Assembly (NCBI RefSeq): GCF_009903625.1
Contig: NZ_CP047569.1
Location: 2,954,501-3,018,500, forward strand
Direction: 5' to 3'
Source of the DNA: Microbulbifer sp. ALW1
GTDB lineage: Bacteria > Pseudomonadota > Gammaproteobacteria > Pseudomonadales > Cellvibrionaceae
DNA: 64,000 bases
Part shown: piece after piece, positions 16,220 to 25,679 of the stretch
Layout of the letters: each line of letters starts with the position of its first letter
Position numbering within the stretch: position 1 is the stretch's first letter
The notes under the pieces: model-generated
Told to the model about the DNA's origin: nothing
The model's database searches: none
What the model saw: only the letters and a program-made list of their open reading frames with translations
Translations under genes and position numbers: made by a program

Positions 16220-19200
16220 TCAGCCGGCTTCCGCAGAATCTCCGGTGCTCTCCACTGGCGCGCTGCGCTTGACGCGGGGGTCGTTGGCAGGGCGCTGCAA
16301 TGGGCGCGGGCTGTGCTCGATATCCGCTGGTTGTGCAGTATCCAGCGGGCGCAGTTCACCAACTTCTGGACGCGCGGTGATGACTTCGAACTCGCCCAGT
16401 GGTTTGGGGTTGATTCGGGGGTCATTGCTGGCGCGTGTCAGTTTGCCGCCGGTAGAGGCGACCGCTGGCTGTGCGGCTTCTACCGGAGCGGCCGGAGCCA
16501 CTGCTTCTGCTTCTTCAGCGGTCACTGGTTCGCTAGCTGCTTCAGCAGTACCAGCAGGTTGAGGCTGTTCAGTTACCGCTGGCTCTACTTCGCTGCTAGC
16601 AATTTCGGCTTCAGTATTTTCAGCCGGTGCTTCCTCGGAAATGGCTGGTGTCGCTTCTGCTACTGGCTTGGCAGTTTCGGGCTCGGCTATTACTTCTGGC
16701 GCCTTTTCTTCCGCTTGCGCTACCGTTTGTGCTTCGGCTTGAGCAGGAGCTGCCGCTTCTGTTTTGGCGGTCGGTTCTTGCTTGGCTGCAGTCGCTTCTT
16801 CGGCGGACTCCGCGGCTTTTGCGGTTTCAGCTTTGGGCTCGTCTGCTTTCTGCTCGGATTTCAGCTTGGCATCGGCCCATGGCGTTTGCGGGGCAACTTC
16901 TGCGGTCGGCTCTTCGACTTTCGCTTTTGGCTCGCGTTTGCGCTCCGGCTTGGTCTCAGTGCTGGCGACAGGCTGTTCGCGTTTGGTCGGCTTGTTGCCG
17001 GTTTCACGCTCCGCGGTGTCAATGGCTTCATTGACTTCGCGGTTCAGTTCCTGCTGCTCGGTAGCGGCCTGGGTGCTCGCCTCTTCACTGCCTTCTGCAC
17101 TGCTGTCACCACGACGGCCGCGGCGACGGGGCTGCGGGCGGGCGCGTACATTGCTGGGGCGACGGGCAGGGCGCTGCTGATCATCACTGGAATCTACAGT
17201 GGCTGCTGCATTGTCGAGATTGGTGTTTTCGACTTCTGCGGCGGTGCCTTGCTGGTCGTTGCGGCGTTCGCCACGATCACCGCCGCGACGTCGGCGGCTA
17301 CGGCGCTGTCCTTCACGCTGTCCTTCTCGTTGGCCTTCCCGTTGACCATCGCGCTGTCCGTCACGCCCGCTATCGCGGTTGCTGTCACGGGTATCGATGC
17401 GGTTGTCACTGCGGCGCTCGGCGGCTTCGCTGTCGTCACGGCGCTTGTCGCCGCGCTTGGGACGATTGTCATCTTTGCGCTCTTCGCTACGTTCGTCGCG
17501 ACGCTGGTCGTCCCGGCGGTTGCCGCGCTGGTTGCGTCCGCGTCCGCGGCCACCGCGCTGGTTGCGGTTGCGCTGCTGGTAGCCCTTGCCGCGACCGCTG
17601 GACTTCTTGTGTTTCTTGCGGTCGTCGTCTTCCTCGCTGCTGAACAGGCCAGTGATGGCGCTGATCAGGCGGCTGAAGAGGCCAGGCTTTTCATCGGCCT
17701 GTGGCTTGGCTTTCGCTTTGGGCTTGGCGGCCGGGGTGGGGGCCGGTGCCGTGTGGGCGATCTGCTGCACTGCCGGCTGGGCAGGGGCGCGCAGTGGCTC
17801 ATCTTCCTTGTTCTTGTCTGCGGCTTCTTCAATGGTGCCGGAGATTTTGTAGGAAGTTTCCAGGGTTCCGGAGTCGTCGTCGCGCAGGCGCAGTACTTCG
17901 AAATGCGGAGTTTCCAGGTCAGCGTTGGGGACCACTACCACACGGGTGCTGTTGCGGGCCTCAATGTTGGAGATGGCCTTGCGCTTTTCGTTCAGCAGGT
18001 AAGTGGCGACGTTCACCGGGGTGATCGCGCGGATTTCTGCGCTGCGCTCTTTCTTCGCTTCTTCTTCCACCAGTCGGAGGATGGACAGGGCCAGTGACTT
18101 GGTACCGCGAATGGTGCCCTGGCCGCTACAGCGGGGGCAGACGCGGTGAGTGGTTTCGCTCAGAGACGGGCGCAGGCGCTGACGGGACATTTCCAGCAGG
18201 CCGAAGCGGGAGATACGGCCAACCTGAACGCGGGCGCGGTCCATGCCGAGCGCCTTTTCCATACGCTTTTCAACTTCGCGCTGGTTGGACTTGTTCTGCA
18301 TGTCAATAAAGTCGATGACCACCAGGCCACCCATATCGCGCAGGCGCAGCTGGCGAGCGATCTCGTCTGCCGCTTCCAGGTTGATGTTGCGCGCAGTTTC
18401 CTCGATGTCACCGCCTTTGGTGGCGCGGGAGGAGTTGATGTCGATGGCGATCAGCGCTTCGGTAATGTCGATTACGATGGAGCCGCCGGAGGGCAGTTTC
18501 ACTTCGCGCTCGAAGGCGGTCTCGATCTGACTTTCAATCTGGTAGCGATTGAACAGCGGGATATTATCGTCGTAGAACTTCACCTTGTTGGCGTAGTTCG
18601 GCATGACTTGGCGAGCGAATTCTGCAGCCAGCTGGTAGGCGCCATTATCGTCGACGATCACCTCGCCGATGTCGTCGCGCATGTAGTCGCGAATGGCGCG
18701 GATGATGACGTTGCTTTCCTGGAACAGGAAGTGGGGTGCTTTGGACTCGTCCGCTTCTTTCTTGATGGCGGTCCACAGTTGCAGCAGGTAGTTGAGGTCC
18801 CACTGCAGTTCTTCGCCGCTGCGGCCAACGCCGGCGGTGCGCACGATGATGCCCATACCGGAAGGCACTTCCACGCTGGACAGGGCGTCGCGCAGATCGC
18901 TGCGCTCGTCGCCTTCGATGCGGCGAGAAATACCGCCCGCGCGCGGGTTGTTCGGCATCAGTACCAGGTAGCGACCGGCGAGACTGATGAAGGTGGTGAG
19001 GGCGGCACCCTTGTTGCCGCGTTCTTCTTTGTCCACCTGTACGATGACTTCCATCCCTTCTTTGACTACATCTTTGATTTTGATGCGGCCATCGATGTCT
19101 TTCGGGGACTTGTTGAAGTATTCGCGGGAGATTTCTTTCAGGGGTAGGAAGCCATGGCGCTCTGCGCCGTAGTCAACAAAGGCTGCTTCCAGGGAGGGTT

Positions 19201-19348
19201 CTACGCGGGTGATTTTACCTTTGTAGATGTTGGCTTTTTTCTGTTCGCGGGTGCGATTTTCGATGTCGAGGTCGTACAGCCATTGGCCATCGACCAGGGC
19301 AACGCGCAGCTCTTCCGGCTGGGTTGCGTTGATCAGCATTCTCTTCAT
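16220..19348 (-). CDS. rne: Ribonuclease E
   Basis: A 1042-residue RNase E, the endonuclease that starts mRNA decay and processes rRNA and tRNA, and scaffolds the RNA degradosome at the inner membrane. The catalytic half (about 1-510) has the S1 domain (about 38-120), the DNase I-like metal site ([14 protein letters not shown] near 300 and [11 protein letters not shown] near 343) and the zinc link CPRCSGQG near 404. A segment near 570 ([16 protein letters not shown]) matches the amphipathic membrane-targeting helix. The tail is disordered: an Arg-rich RNA-binding region (about 590-700) with R-[DE]-G-Q repeats, then an Ala/Glu/Pro-rich stretch, with two NDPR motifs close to the C-terminus. AAGGA stands before the ATG. 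Confidence 0.97.
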   Translation of the reverse strand: MKRMLINATQPEELRVALVDGQWLYDLDIENRTREQKKANIYKGKITRVEPSLEAAFVDYGAERHGFLPLKEISREYFNKSPKDIDGRIKIKDVVKEGMEVIVQVDKEERGNKGAALTTFISLAGRYLVLMPNNPRAGGISRRIEGDERSDLRDALSSVEVPSGMGIIVRTAGVGRSGEELQWDLNYLLQLWTAIKKEADESKAPHFLFQESNVIIRAIRDYMRDDIGEVIVDDNGAYQLAAEFARQVMPNYANKVKFYDDNIPLFNRYQIESQIETAFEREVKLPSGGSIVIDITEALIAIDINSSRATKGGDIEETARNINLEAADEIARQLRLRDMGGLVVIDFIDMQNKSNQREVEKRMEKALGMDRARVQVGRISRFGLLEMSRQRLRPSLSETTHRVCPRCSGQGTIRGTKSLALSILRLVEEEAKKERSAEIRAITPVNVATYLLNEKRKAISNIEARNSTRVVVVPNADLETPHFEVLRLRDDDSGTLETSYKISGTIEEAADKNKEDEPLRAPAQPAVQQIAHTAPAPTPAAKPKAKAKPQADEKPGLFSRLISAITGLFSSEEDDDRKKHKKSSGRGKGYQQRNRNQRGGRGRGRNQRGNRRDDQRRDERSEERKDDNRPKRGDKRRDDSEAAERRSDNRIDTRDSNRDSGRDGQRDGQREGQREGQREGQRRSRRRRGGDRGERRNDQQGTAAEVENTNLDNAAATVDSSDDQQRPARRPSNVRARPQPRRRGRRGDSSAEGSEEASTQAATEQQELNREVNEAIDTAERETGNKPTKREQPVASTETKPERKREPKAKVEEPTAEVAPQTPWADAKLKSEQKADEPKAETAKAAESAEEATAAKQEPTAKTEAAAPAQAEAQTVAQAEEKAPEVIAEPETAKPVAEATPAISEEAPAENTEAEIASSEVEPAVTEQPQPAGTAEAASEPVTAEEAEAVAPAAPVEAAQPAVASTGGKLTRASNDPRINPKPLGEFEVITARPEVGELRPLDTAQPADIEHSPRPLQRPANDPRVKRSAPVESTGDSAEAG

Positions 19349-20240
19349 GCGTTAGTTTTATCCTTGCAATTGCGCGAAGGTAAAACACCGCTGAAGCTCG
19401 CAGGGCTTGAGAGGGTACGGCGGTGGCAGCGGGGGATGCCCGGTCACTCATCGCCGTGGTCGTATGCGCCTCAAGACAGGGGTCACCTCAAACGGGTGCC
19501 TGTGGGGCTGCATACTTTGTTAACTCTGAATGCCGACGAAGTCAGTACAGCATTCAAATCCTGTTGGGCCGGCCCCGATAAGTACTGGGGCGGGTCCCAA
19601 CTGCTTCCCGGTTTGGGGGAGCATGGGTCACATCTTTCTTCTGGCTCTGGGGCCGGCTCGTGGCTGGGCCCTTGTGGTCAATGCCTGGTAGTTACCGACG
19701 GCCCTGGAGTGCATTGGCATCTCTGGCGGCGCGCCGGGGGCCAGTACGGTCGCTGGCGTCTGATTCTCAGAGCGTGATGTAACGAGTCGAGTTTGTTTTC
19801 AAGCGCTGCGGGCGTCAGCCCGTCTTACCTTCGCAAAAATCCCGCATTTGGCGGGGTAAGGTCGGCGAGAGCTTCAGGAGTGACAGCTTTGGCTGCATTC
19901 CCTGGGCACCATCTTGCGACGCGCTCTCGAGGAGTCTCACCGACAAAGTTTTGTTGATAACGCGGCAATCCGCGCACCGGCCCGACTGGCGGTATTTTCT
20001 CAAGAGCGGCACCTGAGTTTTTGTATAGCAGAAAAACCGTGCACCGCCGAAAACCAGCCCCAATTCAGGCCGGCCGAATATACCACGGTGCCAATTCAGC
20101 ATCAATCACGCCGCTTCAAAAGCCCCTGGCTTGCGGCTATCATGCGCCCCATGCGAAGCAACCCCCCAAAAAAGTCCCCCCGTAACCCCCGCACCTCCCG
20201 CCGGGTAAATTCTCAAGCCGTTTCTCAGGAGGATCCTCAA
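19349..20240. other. rne leader and rne/rluC divergent control region
   Basis: This 892-base region holds no gene I can support. On the minus strand it would be a leader of about 720 bases if transcription starts at the promoter at 20077-20105. RNase E is known to limit its own mRNA through a structured leader in enterobacteria. Visible stems include GTTGGG (19563-19568) with CCCAAC (19596-19601) around an inner CCCC/GGGG pairing, and CCCGC/GCGGG (near 19840-19856) followed by ATTTTT on the minus strand, a short terminator-like stem. A basic, low-complexity frame (20142-20240) runs into rluC but is probably not translated. Confidence 0.6.
20077..20105 (-). promoter_or_regulatory. Predicted sigma-70 promoter of rne
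   Basis: On the minus strand TTGATG (20100-20105) and TATATT (20077-20082) have exact 17-base spacing. No better candidate was seen closer to rne, although a weaker TATACA lies nearby. Confidence 0.55.
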
Positions 20241-21230
20241 GTGAAGGAGTCTGGTGAGTCCGCAAGTGATGCCGGCGGTCGCCCGTCACTGCAGAGTGGT
20301 GTCGGCGTGCAGTTCCTCACTGTGCCTGAAGAGCTGGCCGGCCAGAGGATCGACAATTTCCTGCAGGCGCGACTCAAGGGAGTCCCCCGTTCGCGGATCT
20401 ACCGGATTCTGCGCAAGGGGGAGGTGCGCGTTAATAAAGGAAGGGTGAAGGCAGAGTACCGCGTTCAGGGCGGTGATCAGGTGCGAGTGCCGCCTATCCG
20501 CATGTCTGAGGAGTCGGCGCCGGCGGTTGCAGGTGACCAGCTGCGGCGCCTGCTTGAGGCGTCCATACTGTATGACAAGGGTGGACTGCTGGTGGTCAAC
20601 AAGCCTGCCGGTCTGGCGGTGCATGGTGGCAGCGGCGTTCGTCTCGGGTTGATTGAGGCCCTGCGCCAAATGTACCCGAAGAGTCCGTTTATGGAGCTGG
20701 TGCACAGGCTGGATCGCGATACCAGTGGGGCCATTCTGGTGGCGCGCAAGCGTTCGGTGCTGCTGCATGTTCAGTCCGAGTTGCGTGCGGGCAAGCTGGG
20801 TAAGTCTTATCTGGCGTTGGCGGCAGGCAAGTGGCCTCGTGGCCGCAAGCTGGTCGAGGCGCCGCTGAAGAAAAACACCCTGAAAAGTGGTGAGCGCATG
20901 GTGGTGGTGGACGGCGACGGCAAGCCGTCGACGACGCGCTTTCAGGTCGAAGAGCGGTTCCCTGGGGCTACCCTGGTCGCTGCGGAACCGGTGACCGGTC
21001 GTACTCATCAGATTCGTGTGCACGCGCAGTTTGTGGGTTGCCCGCTGGCGGGGGACACCAAATACACCGCGGATGAGGTGAATGCGGCATTTCGTGAGCA
21101 GGGGTTGAAGCGCCTGTTTCTGCACTCTGCCGGAGTAAGGTGCACCTTGCCCGATGGAACTAGGGTTGATGTTAAAGCGCCCCTGCCTGCCGAGCTGGAG
21201 GTGGTGCTGTCGAATCTGCGCAAGCCATAG
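20241..21230 (+). CDS. rluC: 23S rRNA pseudouridine(955/2504/2580) synthase RluC
   Basis: A pseudouridine synthase of the RluC/RluD group: an S4 RNA-binding domain (QRIDNFLQARL to KAEYRVQGGDQVRVPP) then the catalytic domain with MELVHRLDRDTSGAIL, whose Asp is the nucleophile, and GRTHQIRVH. The enzyme modifies three uridines of 23S rRNA. I choose GTG 20241 because AGGAGG lies at 20227-20232, eight bases before it, and the 329-residue product fits the family (E. coli 319). ATG codons at 20142 and 20151 would add a basic proline-rich extension but have no ribosome binding site. The gene is divergent from rne, as in E. coli. Confidence 0.93.
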   Translation: MKESGESASDAGGRPSLQSGVGVQFLTVPEELAGQRIDNFLQARLKGVPRSRIYRILRKGEVRVNKGRVKAEYRVQGGDQVRVPPIRMSEESAPAVAGDQLRRLLEASILYDKGGLLVVNKPAGLAVHGGSGVRLGLIEALRQMYPKSPFMELVHRLDRDTSGAILVARKRSVLLHVQSELRAGKLGKSYLALAAGKWPRGRKLVEAPLKKNTLKSGERMVVVDGDGKPSTTRFQVEERFPGATLVAAEPVTGRTHQIRVHAQFVGCPLAGDTKYTADEVNAAFREQGLKRLFLHSAGVRCTLPDGTRVDVKAPLPAELEVVLSNLRKP

Positions 21231-21278
21231 GTTAACGCCTTGCCGGCTTGATGGGCGAAGCTTATAGAGGGAAGTTGA

Positions 21279-21923
21279 GTGCTGGTTATTCTTGATTGGG
21301 ATGGGACTGTCTGCAATTCGGAGGCGCGCATCGTTGCCTGTATGCAGCGAGCGTCTGACCGGGTTGGTTTGCCTGTGCTGGAGCCTGCGGCGATCGGCAA
21401 TATCATTGGTCTCGGTCTGCCAGAGGCGATCGCCTCCCTGTTTCCCGAGGCGCACAGCGAGCAGCGGGATCAGTTGCGCTCTTTTTATGCGGAAGAGTGG
21501 CTGGCGGCCCGGGCCGAGCCTTTGCCGCTATTTGATGGTGTTCTGGCAACACTGGACCAGCTTCTGTGTGCTGGGCACCGGTTGGCGGTTGCGACCGGTA
21601 AAAGCCGGCGCGGACTTGAGCGCGAATTTGAAGAGCATGGAGTGGGGCACTTGTTCGCCGCCAGTCGCTGTGCTGATGAGACCGCGTCCAAGCCGGACCC
21701 GCTGATGCTGCGTGAGATTCTTGCTGAGATGGGATGCAGTGCTGGCGACGCGGTGATGGTGGGAGATACCGAGTATGACTTGAAAATGGCGTCGGCAATC
21801 AATATGCCCGCCATTGGTGTCAGTTATGGTGTGCACAGTCGGGAACGTCTTGATGTGTGCCGCCCACAGCAGATCATTGACCATTTCGGCGAGTTGTTGT
21901 GCTGGCCTCCGCTTGTGGCCTGA
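21279..21923 (+). CDS. HAD-superfamily phosphatase (phosphoglycolate phosphatase-like)
   Basis: A 214-residue HAD hydrolase. Motif I is ILDWDGTVCNSE at the N-terminus (the nucleophile and acid are the two Asp of DWDGT), motif II is VATGKSRRG near 105, and motif III/IV is SKPDP near 137 with VMVGDTEYDLKMA near 160. An all-helical cap lies between motifs I and II, as in Gph/PGMB-type enzymes. It starts at GTG 21279 with AGAGGGA before it, 48 bases after rluC. In pseudomonads the same neighbour of rluC is a HAD-IA hydrolase. The substrate is not known. Confidence 0.87.
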   Translation: MLVILDWDGTVCNSEARIVACMQRASDRVGLPVLEPAAIGNIIGLGLPEAIASLFPEAHSEQRDQLRSFYAEEWLAARAEPLPLFDGVLATLDQLLCAGHRLAVATGKSRRGLEREFEEHGVGHLFAASRCADETASKPDPLMLREILAEMGCSAGDAVMVGDTEYDLKMASAINMPAIGVSYGVHSRERLDVCRPQQIIDHFGELLCWPPLVA

Positions 21924-21951
21924 TGGGTGGCTTGTGGGCTGCTGAGCGTGT

Positions 21952-22539
21952 CTATTGCGCCTTCAGCGGGTCCATCTGATATTGGCGCAGCAGCTCAATT
22001 AGTCGAATTAATGGTAGTCCGATAAGTGTGTTTGGGTCATTCCCTTCCATTTTTTCGAATAGTGCTATCCCTAAAGCTTCCGCTTTAAACGACCCTGCGC
22101 AATCCAGTGGCTTGTCGAGCTGCACGTAGCGCTCAGCCTCTGTTCGGTTCAATTGGCGGAAGATTACCGTGAACTTTTCGCACAGAGTGGTGTGGGTGTT
22201 GTTGGTCGCGTCTACCAGGCAGAGTCCGGTGTGGAAGTTGACCGCCTGGCCGGAGCAGAAAAGCAGCTGTTCTACCGCGTTTTCTTCGGTGCCGGGCTTT
22301 CCCAGGTGTTTCCCTTGGCACTCTGCCACCTGGTCGGAGCCGATGATGAGTGCGTCAGGAAATTGACCCGTCAGTGCCAGTGCTTTCTCGGTGGCTAGTC
22401 GGCTGGCTAGCGCGATTGCGCTCTCCTGGGGCAATGCTTCTTCATTTATATGGGGCGCGGCGCATTCGAAAGGCAATCCCAGTTTCTCCAGCAGTGTGCG
22501 GCGATAGGGGGAGCTTGAGGCTAGAATCAGTCGGCGCAT
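21952..22539 (-). CDS. yceF: Maf-like nucleotide pyrophosphatase (YceF type)
   Basis: A 195-residue Maf protein. The N-terminal LILASSSPYRRTLLEKLGL is the family signature, followed by GSDQVAE (catalytic acid) near 70 and KPLDCAGSFKAEALGI near 145. YceF-type Maf enzymes hydrolyse 7-methyl-GTP and related modified nucleotides to monophosphates. I start at ATG 22537-22539 (MRRLILASSS); a further 16 codons upstream are open but fall outside the fold. It is divergent from yceD, the arrangement found around yceF-yceD-rpmF in E. coli. Confidence 0.9.
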   Translation of the reverse strand: MRRLILASSSPYRRTLLEKLGLPFECAAPHINEEALPQESAIALASRLATEKALALTGQFPDALIIGSDQVAECQGKHLGKPGTEENAVEQLLFCSGQAVNFHTGLCLVDATNNTHTTLCEKFTVIFRQLNRTEAERYVQLDKPLDCAGSFKAEALGIALFEKMEGNDPNTLIGLPLIRLIELLRQYQMDPLKAQ

Positions 22540-22671
22540 GGTGGCAGCTGTCCTGGTGTGTCTGGGTTGTTGTGATTGTCGCGGCAATGTACCGGGTTCG
22601 GCTTTGGGTGTTGGCGGAAACCCCGTTACGGCGGGCGTTCCGGCGAATGATCATGCGGTGGTTGAATTGTT

Positions 22672-22700
22672 TTGACAAGGCTCGGGTGAGTCCATAGAAT
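22672..22700 (+). promoter_or_regulatory. Near-consensus sigma-70 promoter of yceD-rpmF-fatty acid operon
   Basis: A perfect -35 TTGACA (22672-22677), a 17-base spacer and TAGAAT (22695-22700). Transcription would start at about 22706-22708, two to four bases before the yceD ATG at 22710. Confidence 0.8.
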
Positions 22701-22709
22701 TGCGCGCTT

Positions 22710-23252
22710 ATGTCGATACCCCCCCATAAATCTGCGCTTCCGCGCCGCATTGATGCACGAAAACTGGTGCAGCGTGAGCAGCAATTGGACGGTACTGTGC
22801 CGTGGGATGCTTTGCCGCGTCTGGTTTCGTCCACCGAGTCGGTAATTGGTGATGTAAAGGTTGAGCTGGCGTTTGCCCGCGACCTGCAGCGTCATCAGGT
22901 GGCCACCGGGCACATTCAGCTGCAAGTTGAGCTGTTGTGTCAGCGTTGCCTGCAGCCGGTGAGTGAGCAGATTGAGGCCGATGTGGCCTGGGGCTTTGTG
23001 TGGTCTGAAGAGCAGGGCAATGCATTGCCCAAAACTTTGGATCCGGTGATACAGGAAGGCGATGAGCTGGATCTGTATCAGGTGTTGGAGGATGAGATTT
23101 TGCTCAACCTGCCAATGGTGGCTTATCACGACGAGGAATGCGTCTCCAAAGATACATTCCAAAGTGGTGCTGAGGTGTCTGAGGCGGCAGGGCAACAAGA
23201 AAACCCCTTTAAAGTACTGGAACAGTTGAAGGGTTCGTCAAACAAGTCTTGA
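22710..23252 (+). CDS. yceD: YceD (DUF177) 23S rRNA accumulation protein
   Basis: A 180-residue DUF177 protein. Family features are LLCQRCLQPVSEQ near 73-85 and the acidic segment DELDLYQVLEDEILLNLPMV near 113-132. YceD is needed for normal 23S rRNA levels in bacteria and plastids and is nearly always next to rpmF. The ATG has no Shine-Dalgarno sequence and sits only a few bases after the expected transcription start, so the message is probably leaderless. No alternative start fits the family N-terminus. Confidence 0.9.
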   Translation: MSIPPHKSALPRRIDARKLVQREQQLDGTVPWDALPRLVSSTESVIGDVKVELAFARDLQRHQVATGHIQLQVELLCQRCLQPVSEQIEADVAWGFVWSEEQGNALPKTLDPVIQEGDELDLYQVLEDEILLNLPMVAYHDEECVSKDTFQSGAEVSEAAGQQENPFKVLEQLKGSSNKS

Positions 23253-23331
23253 GGGCTGTTTGAAGGGTTTGGGCTCGCCGGTAGGCGCCCCGGTTCCGGT
23301 GTTAACTGTTAGTTATGTTTAGGAGCACCAA

Positions 23332-23523
23332 ATGGCTGTTCAGCAGAACAAAAAAACCCGTTCCCGTCGCGGTATGCGTCGCTCTCACGATGCACTGAGC
23401 GGACCGACTCTGTCCGTGGATCCGACTACTGGTGAAAAGCACCACCGTCACCACGTGACCAAAGACGGTTTTTACCGTGGTCGTAAAGTGATTGATGTCG
23501 GCGGCTCTTCCGAAGAAGAGTAA
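23332..23523 (+). CDS. rpmF: 50S ribosomal protein bL32
   Basis: A 63-residue bL32, starting [20 protein letters not shown], the invariant N-terminus of the family. It is a structural protein of the large ribosomal subunit near the peptidyl transferase region. AGGAG stands seven bases before the ATG. The C-terminus keeps the [14 protein letters not shown] segment and ends with an acidic EEE. It lies 79 bases after yceD and three bases before plsX, in the conserved ribosome-to-lipid operon. Confidence 0.97.
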   Translation: MAVQQNKKTRSRRGMRRSHDALSGPTLSVDPTTGEKHHRHHVTKDGFYRGRKVIDVGGSSEEE

Positions 23524-23526
23524 GCT

Positions 23527-24561
23527 TTGTCCAGCCAATTACGATTGGCCGTGGATGCGATGGGCGGGGACTTAGGTCCCCGCTCTGTCGTTCCGGCCTG
23601 TGCAAGATTTCTTATCCGCTTCCCTCGGGCAGAGCTCAAGCTCTTCGGCCCACGCTCCCAACTGCAATCCCTTCTTATCAAGCAACCCCCTTCGGTGCGT
23701 GAGCGCCTCGAGGTCGTTGACTGTGCCCAGGTGATTACCCAGGGGTGCAACCCGGTTCAGGCTTTAAGGCACAAGCGGGAATCCTCCATGGCGCGAGCGC
23801 TGCAGGCGGTGGCCAGCGGTGAGTGTGGCGCTATGGTTACCTCCGGGAATACCGGCGCTCTGCTGGCCCTCGGGCGCAGCATGCTCGGAACCGTTGAGGG
23901 GGTTCGGCGCCCCGCACTGGGTAAATCCCTGCCTACGGCCGACGGCTCCTGCTTTTTGCTCGACCTCGGAGCGAATATCGACTGTGGCGCTGAAGACCTG
24001 GTGCAGTTCGCGCGTATGGGCGTAGAGGCGCAGCGCGTTTTTTCCGGCAGAGATGCGCTATCCGTGGCGCTACTGAATATTGGTGCTGAAGAGCACAAGG
24101 GTACCGAGGAAATTCGTCGTGCGGGGCAGTTACTGCAGGCGGACCCTTCGATTAATTACGTGGGATTTGTCGAGGGGCACGATATTTTTACCGGTGTCGT
24201 GGATGTGGTCGTATGCAATGGCTTGATGGGTAATGTCGCCATGAAGTCCGCCGAGGGCGTCATACGACTCATAGGTCAAAAAACATTTACGATCGACAAA
24301 AAAGCGCCGATCAAGCGCTTTTTTGGCCAATTAGCCATAAATCTGTTGCGAAAATGGCGCGCACAGCTAGAACCCGGTCGCTATAATGGCGCCAGCTTTT
24401 TGGGGCTGAAAGGCAACGTCATCAAGAGTCATGGCGGTGCCAGTAGCGAAGCGTTTTACCGCGCCATGCTGACGGCGAAAGAGTGTGCGGAGTCTGATCT
24501 CGCGCATCAATTAGGGCGAGCCATGGCTCAGCAGGCCCAGCGTCAGACGGGTTGCGATTAA
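23527..24561 (+). CDS. plsX: Phosphate acyltransferase PlsX
   Basis: A 344-residue PlsX, which converts acyl-ACP and phosphate to acyl-phosphate for phosphatidic acid synthesis through PlsY. Signatures include LRLAVDAMGGDLGP at the N-terminus, SGNTGALLALG near 100 and GGASSEAFYRAML near 300. It starts with TTG three bases after the rpmF stop, the end of rpmF (GAAGAAGAG) providing the ribosome binding site. A TTG start fits the known low-level expression of plsX. It is a peripheral membrane enzyme. Confidence 0.95.
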   Translation: MSSQLRLAVDAMGGDLGPRSVVPACARFLIRFPRAELKLFGPRSQLQSLLIKQPPSVRERLEVVDCAQVITQGCNPVQALRHKRESSMARALQAVASGECGAMVTSGNTGALLALGRSMLGTVEGVRRPALGKSLPTADGSCFLLDLGANIDCGAEDLVQFARMGVEAQRVFSGRDALSVALLNIGAEEHKGTEEIRRAGQLLQADPSINYVGFVEGHDIFTGVVDVVVCNGLMGNVAMKSAEGVIRLIGQKTFTIDKKAPIKRFFGQLAINLLRKWRAQLEPGRYNGASFLGLKGNVIKSHGGASSEAFYRAMLTAKECAESDLAHQLGRAMAQQAQRQTGCD

Positions 24562-24665
24562 TTGGAGCTGTTCAATCATTCGGTGTCTTCCGATGTGAAT
24601 GGTCATTGAGCAGTCGCGCGGTCCCAACCAGTTAAGGCTCCCATTATTTGGTTGAAGGATGTTCC

Positions 24666-25610
24666 ATGACCAATCCAGTTTTGGCGTTTGTATTTCCCGG
24701 CCAGGGCTCCCAGCAGATCGGTATGCTGGCAGAAGCAGCCCAGGCCTTTCCTGAAATAGGCGCAACCTTTTCCGAAGCTTCTTCCGTGTTGGGGTATGAC
24801 CTCTGGGATCTTTGCCAGAATGGCGCCCAGGAAGATATCAATCTCACTGAGCGAACTCAGCCACTGCTGCTGACCTCCAGCGTAGCGCTTTATCGCGCCT
24901 GGTTGTCGCAGGGGGGCGTTACTCCTGCACGTATGGCTGGCCATAGCCTCGGTGAATGGTCCGCACTGGTGTGTGCCGGTGTGCTCGCATTTGAAGATGC
25001 GGTGCGCCTGGTGCGCGAGCGCGGTCGTCTGATGCAGGAGGCTGTACCTGCAGGTGAGGGCGCCATGGCTGCGGTGATTGGCCTGGATGATCAGGTGGTC
25101 GAAGCGTCTTGTGCTCAAGCGGCTCAAGGTGAGGTGGTTGCTGCGGTCAATTACAACTCTCCGGGCCAGGTGGTGATTGCCGGTAGCGCCGGTGCAGTTG
25201 AACGGGCTATTGAGGCCTGTAAAGCTGCGGGCGCCAAGCGCGCACTGCCGCTGCCAGTAAGCGCACCTTTCCATACTGAGCTGATGCGCCCGGCCGCAGA
25301 AAAGCTGGCACCGCAGATTGAAGCTACTGTCTTTCATGCGCCGGAAACCCCGGTGATTCACAATGTGCATGCCAAACCCGAATCAGACCCGTCGGCAATC
25401 AAAGCCTTGATGATCGAGCAGATCTACAGCCCGGTTCGCTGGACGGCCTGCGTCCAGGCGATGGCTGCGGCCGGCACCAGTCAACTGGTCGAGTGTGGGC
25501 CGGGCAAGGTTCTTGCGGGACTGGCCAAGCGAATTGACCGTGGCTTGACGGCTGTCAATATTGAAATGCCGGCACAGCTGTCAGAAGCCGTAATTTCCAC
25601 TGCAAAATAA
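24666..25610 (+). CDS. fabD: Malonyl-CoA:ACP transacylase
   Basis: A 314-residue FabD that loads malonyl groups from CoA onto acyl carrier protein. The nucleophile is Ser94 in GHSLGEW, the N-terminal FPGQGSQ loop shapes the oxyanion hole, and the His partner is in VSAPFHTELM near 200. I use ATG 24666, preceded by GAAGGA; a TTG six codons earlier is open but has no site. It is 104 bases after plsX. No fabH lies between plsX and fabD, unlike E. coli, so KAS III must be encoded elsewhere. Confidence 0.96.
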   Translation: MTNPVLAFVFPGQGSQQIGMLAEAAQAFPEIGATFSEASSVLGYDLWDLCQNGAQEDINLTERTQPLLLTSSVALYRAWLSQGGVTPARMAGHSLGEWSALVCAGVLAFEDAVRLVRERGRLMQEAVPAGEGAMAAVIGLDDQVVEASCAQAAQGEVVAAVNYNSPGQVVIAGSAGAVERAIEACKAAGAKRALPLPVSAPFHTELMRPAAEKLAPQIEATVFHAPETPVIHNVHAKPESDPSAIKALMIEQIYSPVRWTACVQAMAAAGTSQLVECGPGKVLAGLAKRIDRGLTAVNIEMPAQLSEAVISTAK

Positions 25611-25679
25611 TTTGAGGAACCTATTTCGCTGGTGCGCACCAAATAGGGTCGTGGCGCGAAAGGGATGTCTGGAGAAAAT

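Noticed and set aside
17310..17380. Tandem repeat in rne considered as a CRISPR-like or mobile repeat
   Set aside because: It is a coding repeat for R-[DE]-G-Q units within the disordered RNase E tail, with no spacers.
16313..18097. 594-codon open frame on the plus strand opposite the rne tail
   Set aside because: It mirrors the biased codons of the Ala/Glu/Arg-rich RNase E tail, translates to low-complexity Leu/Ala/Cys-rich sequence and has no ribosome binding site.
18146..19147. 333-codon frame opposite the catalytic half of rne
   Set aside because: Shadow of the conserved rne reading frame.
19815..20105. 96-codon minus-strand frame upstream of rne
   Set aside because: Ends in and overlaps the predicted rne promoter and leader; no homology recognised and no ribosome binding site.
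20286..21455. 389-codon frame opposite rluC and the HAD gene
   Set aside because: It spans two real genes on the other strand and has no family features.
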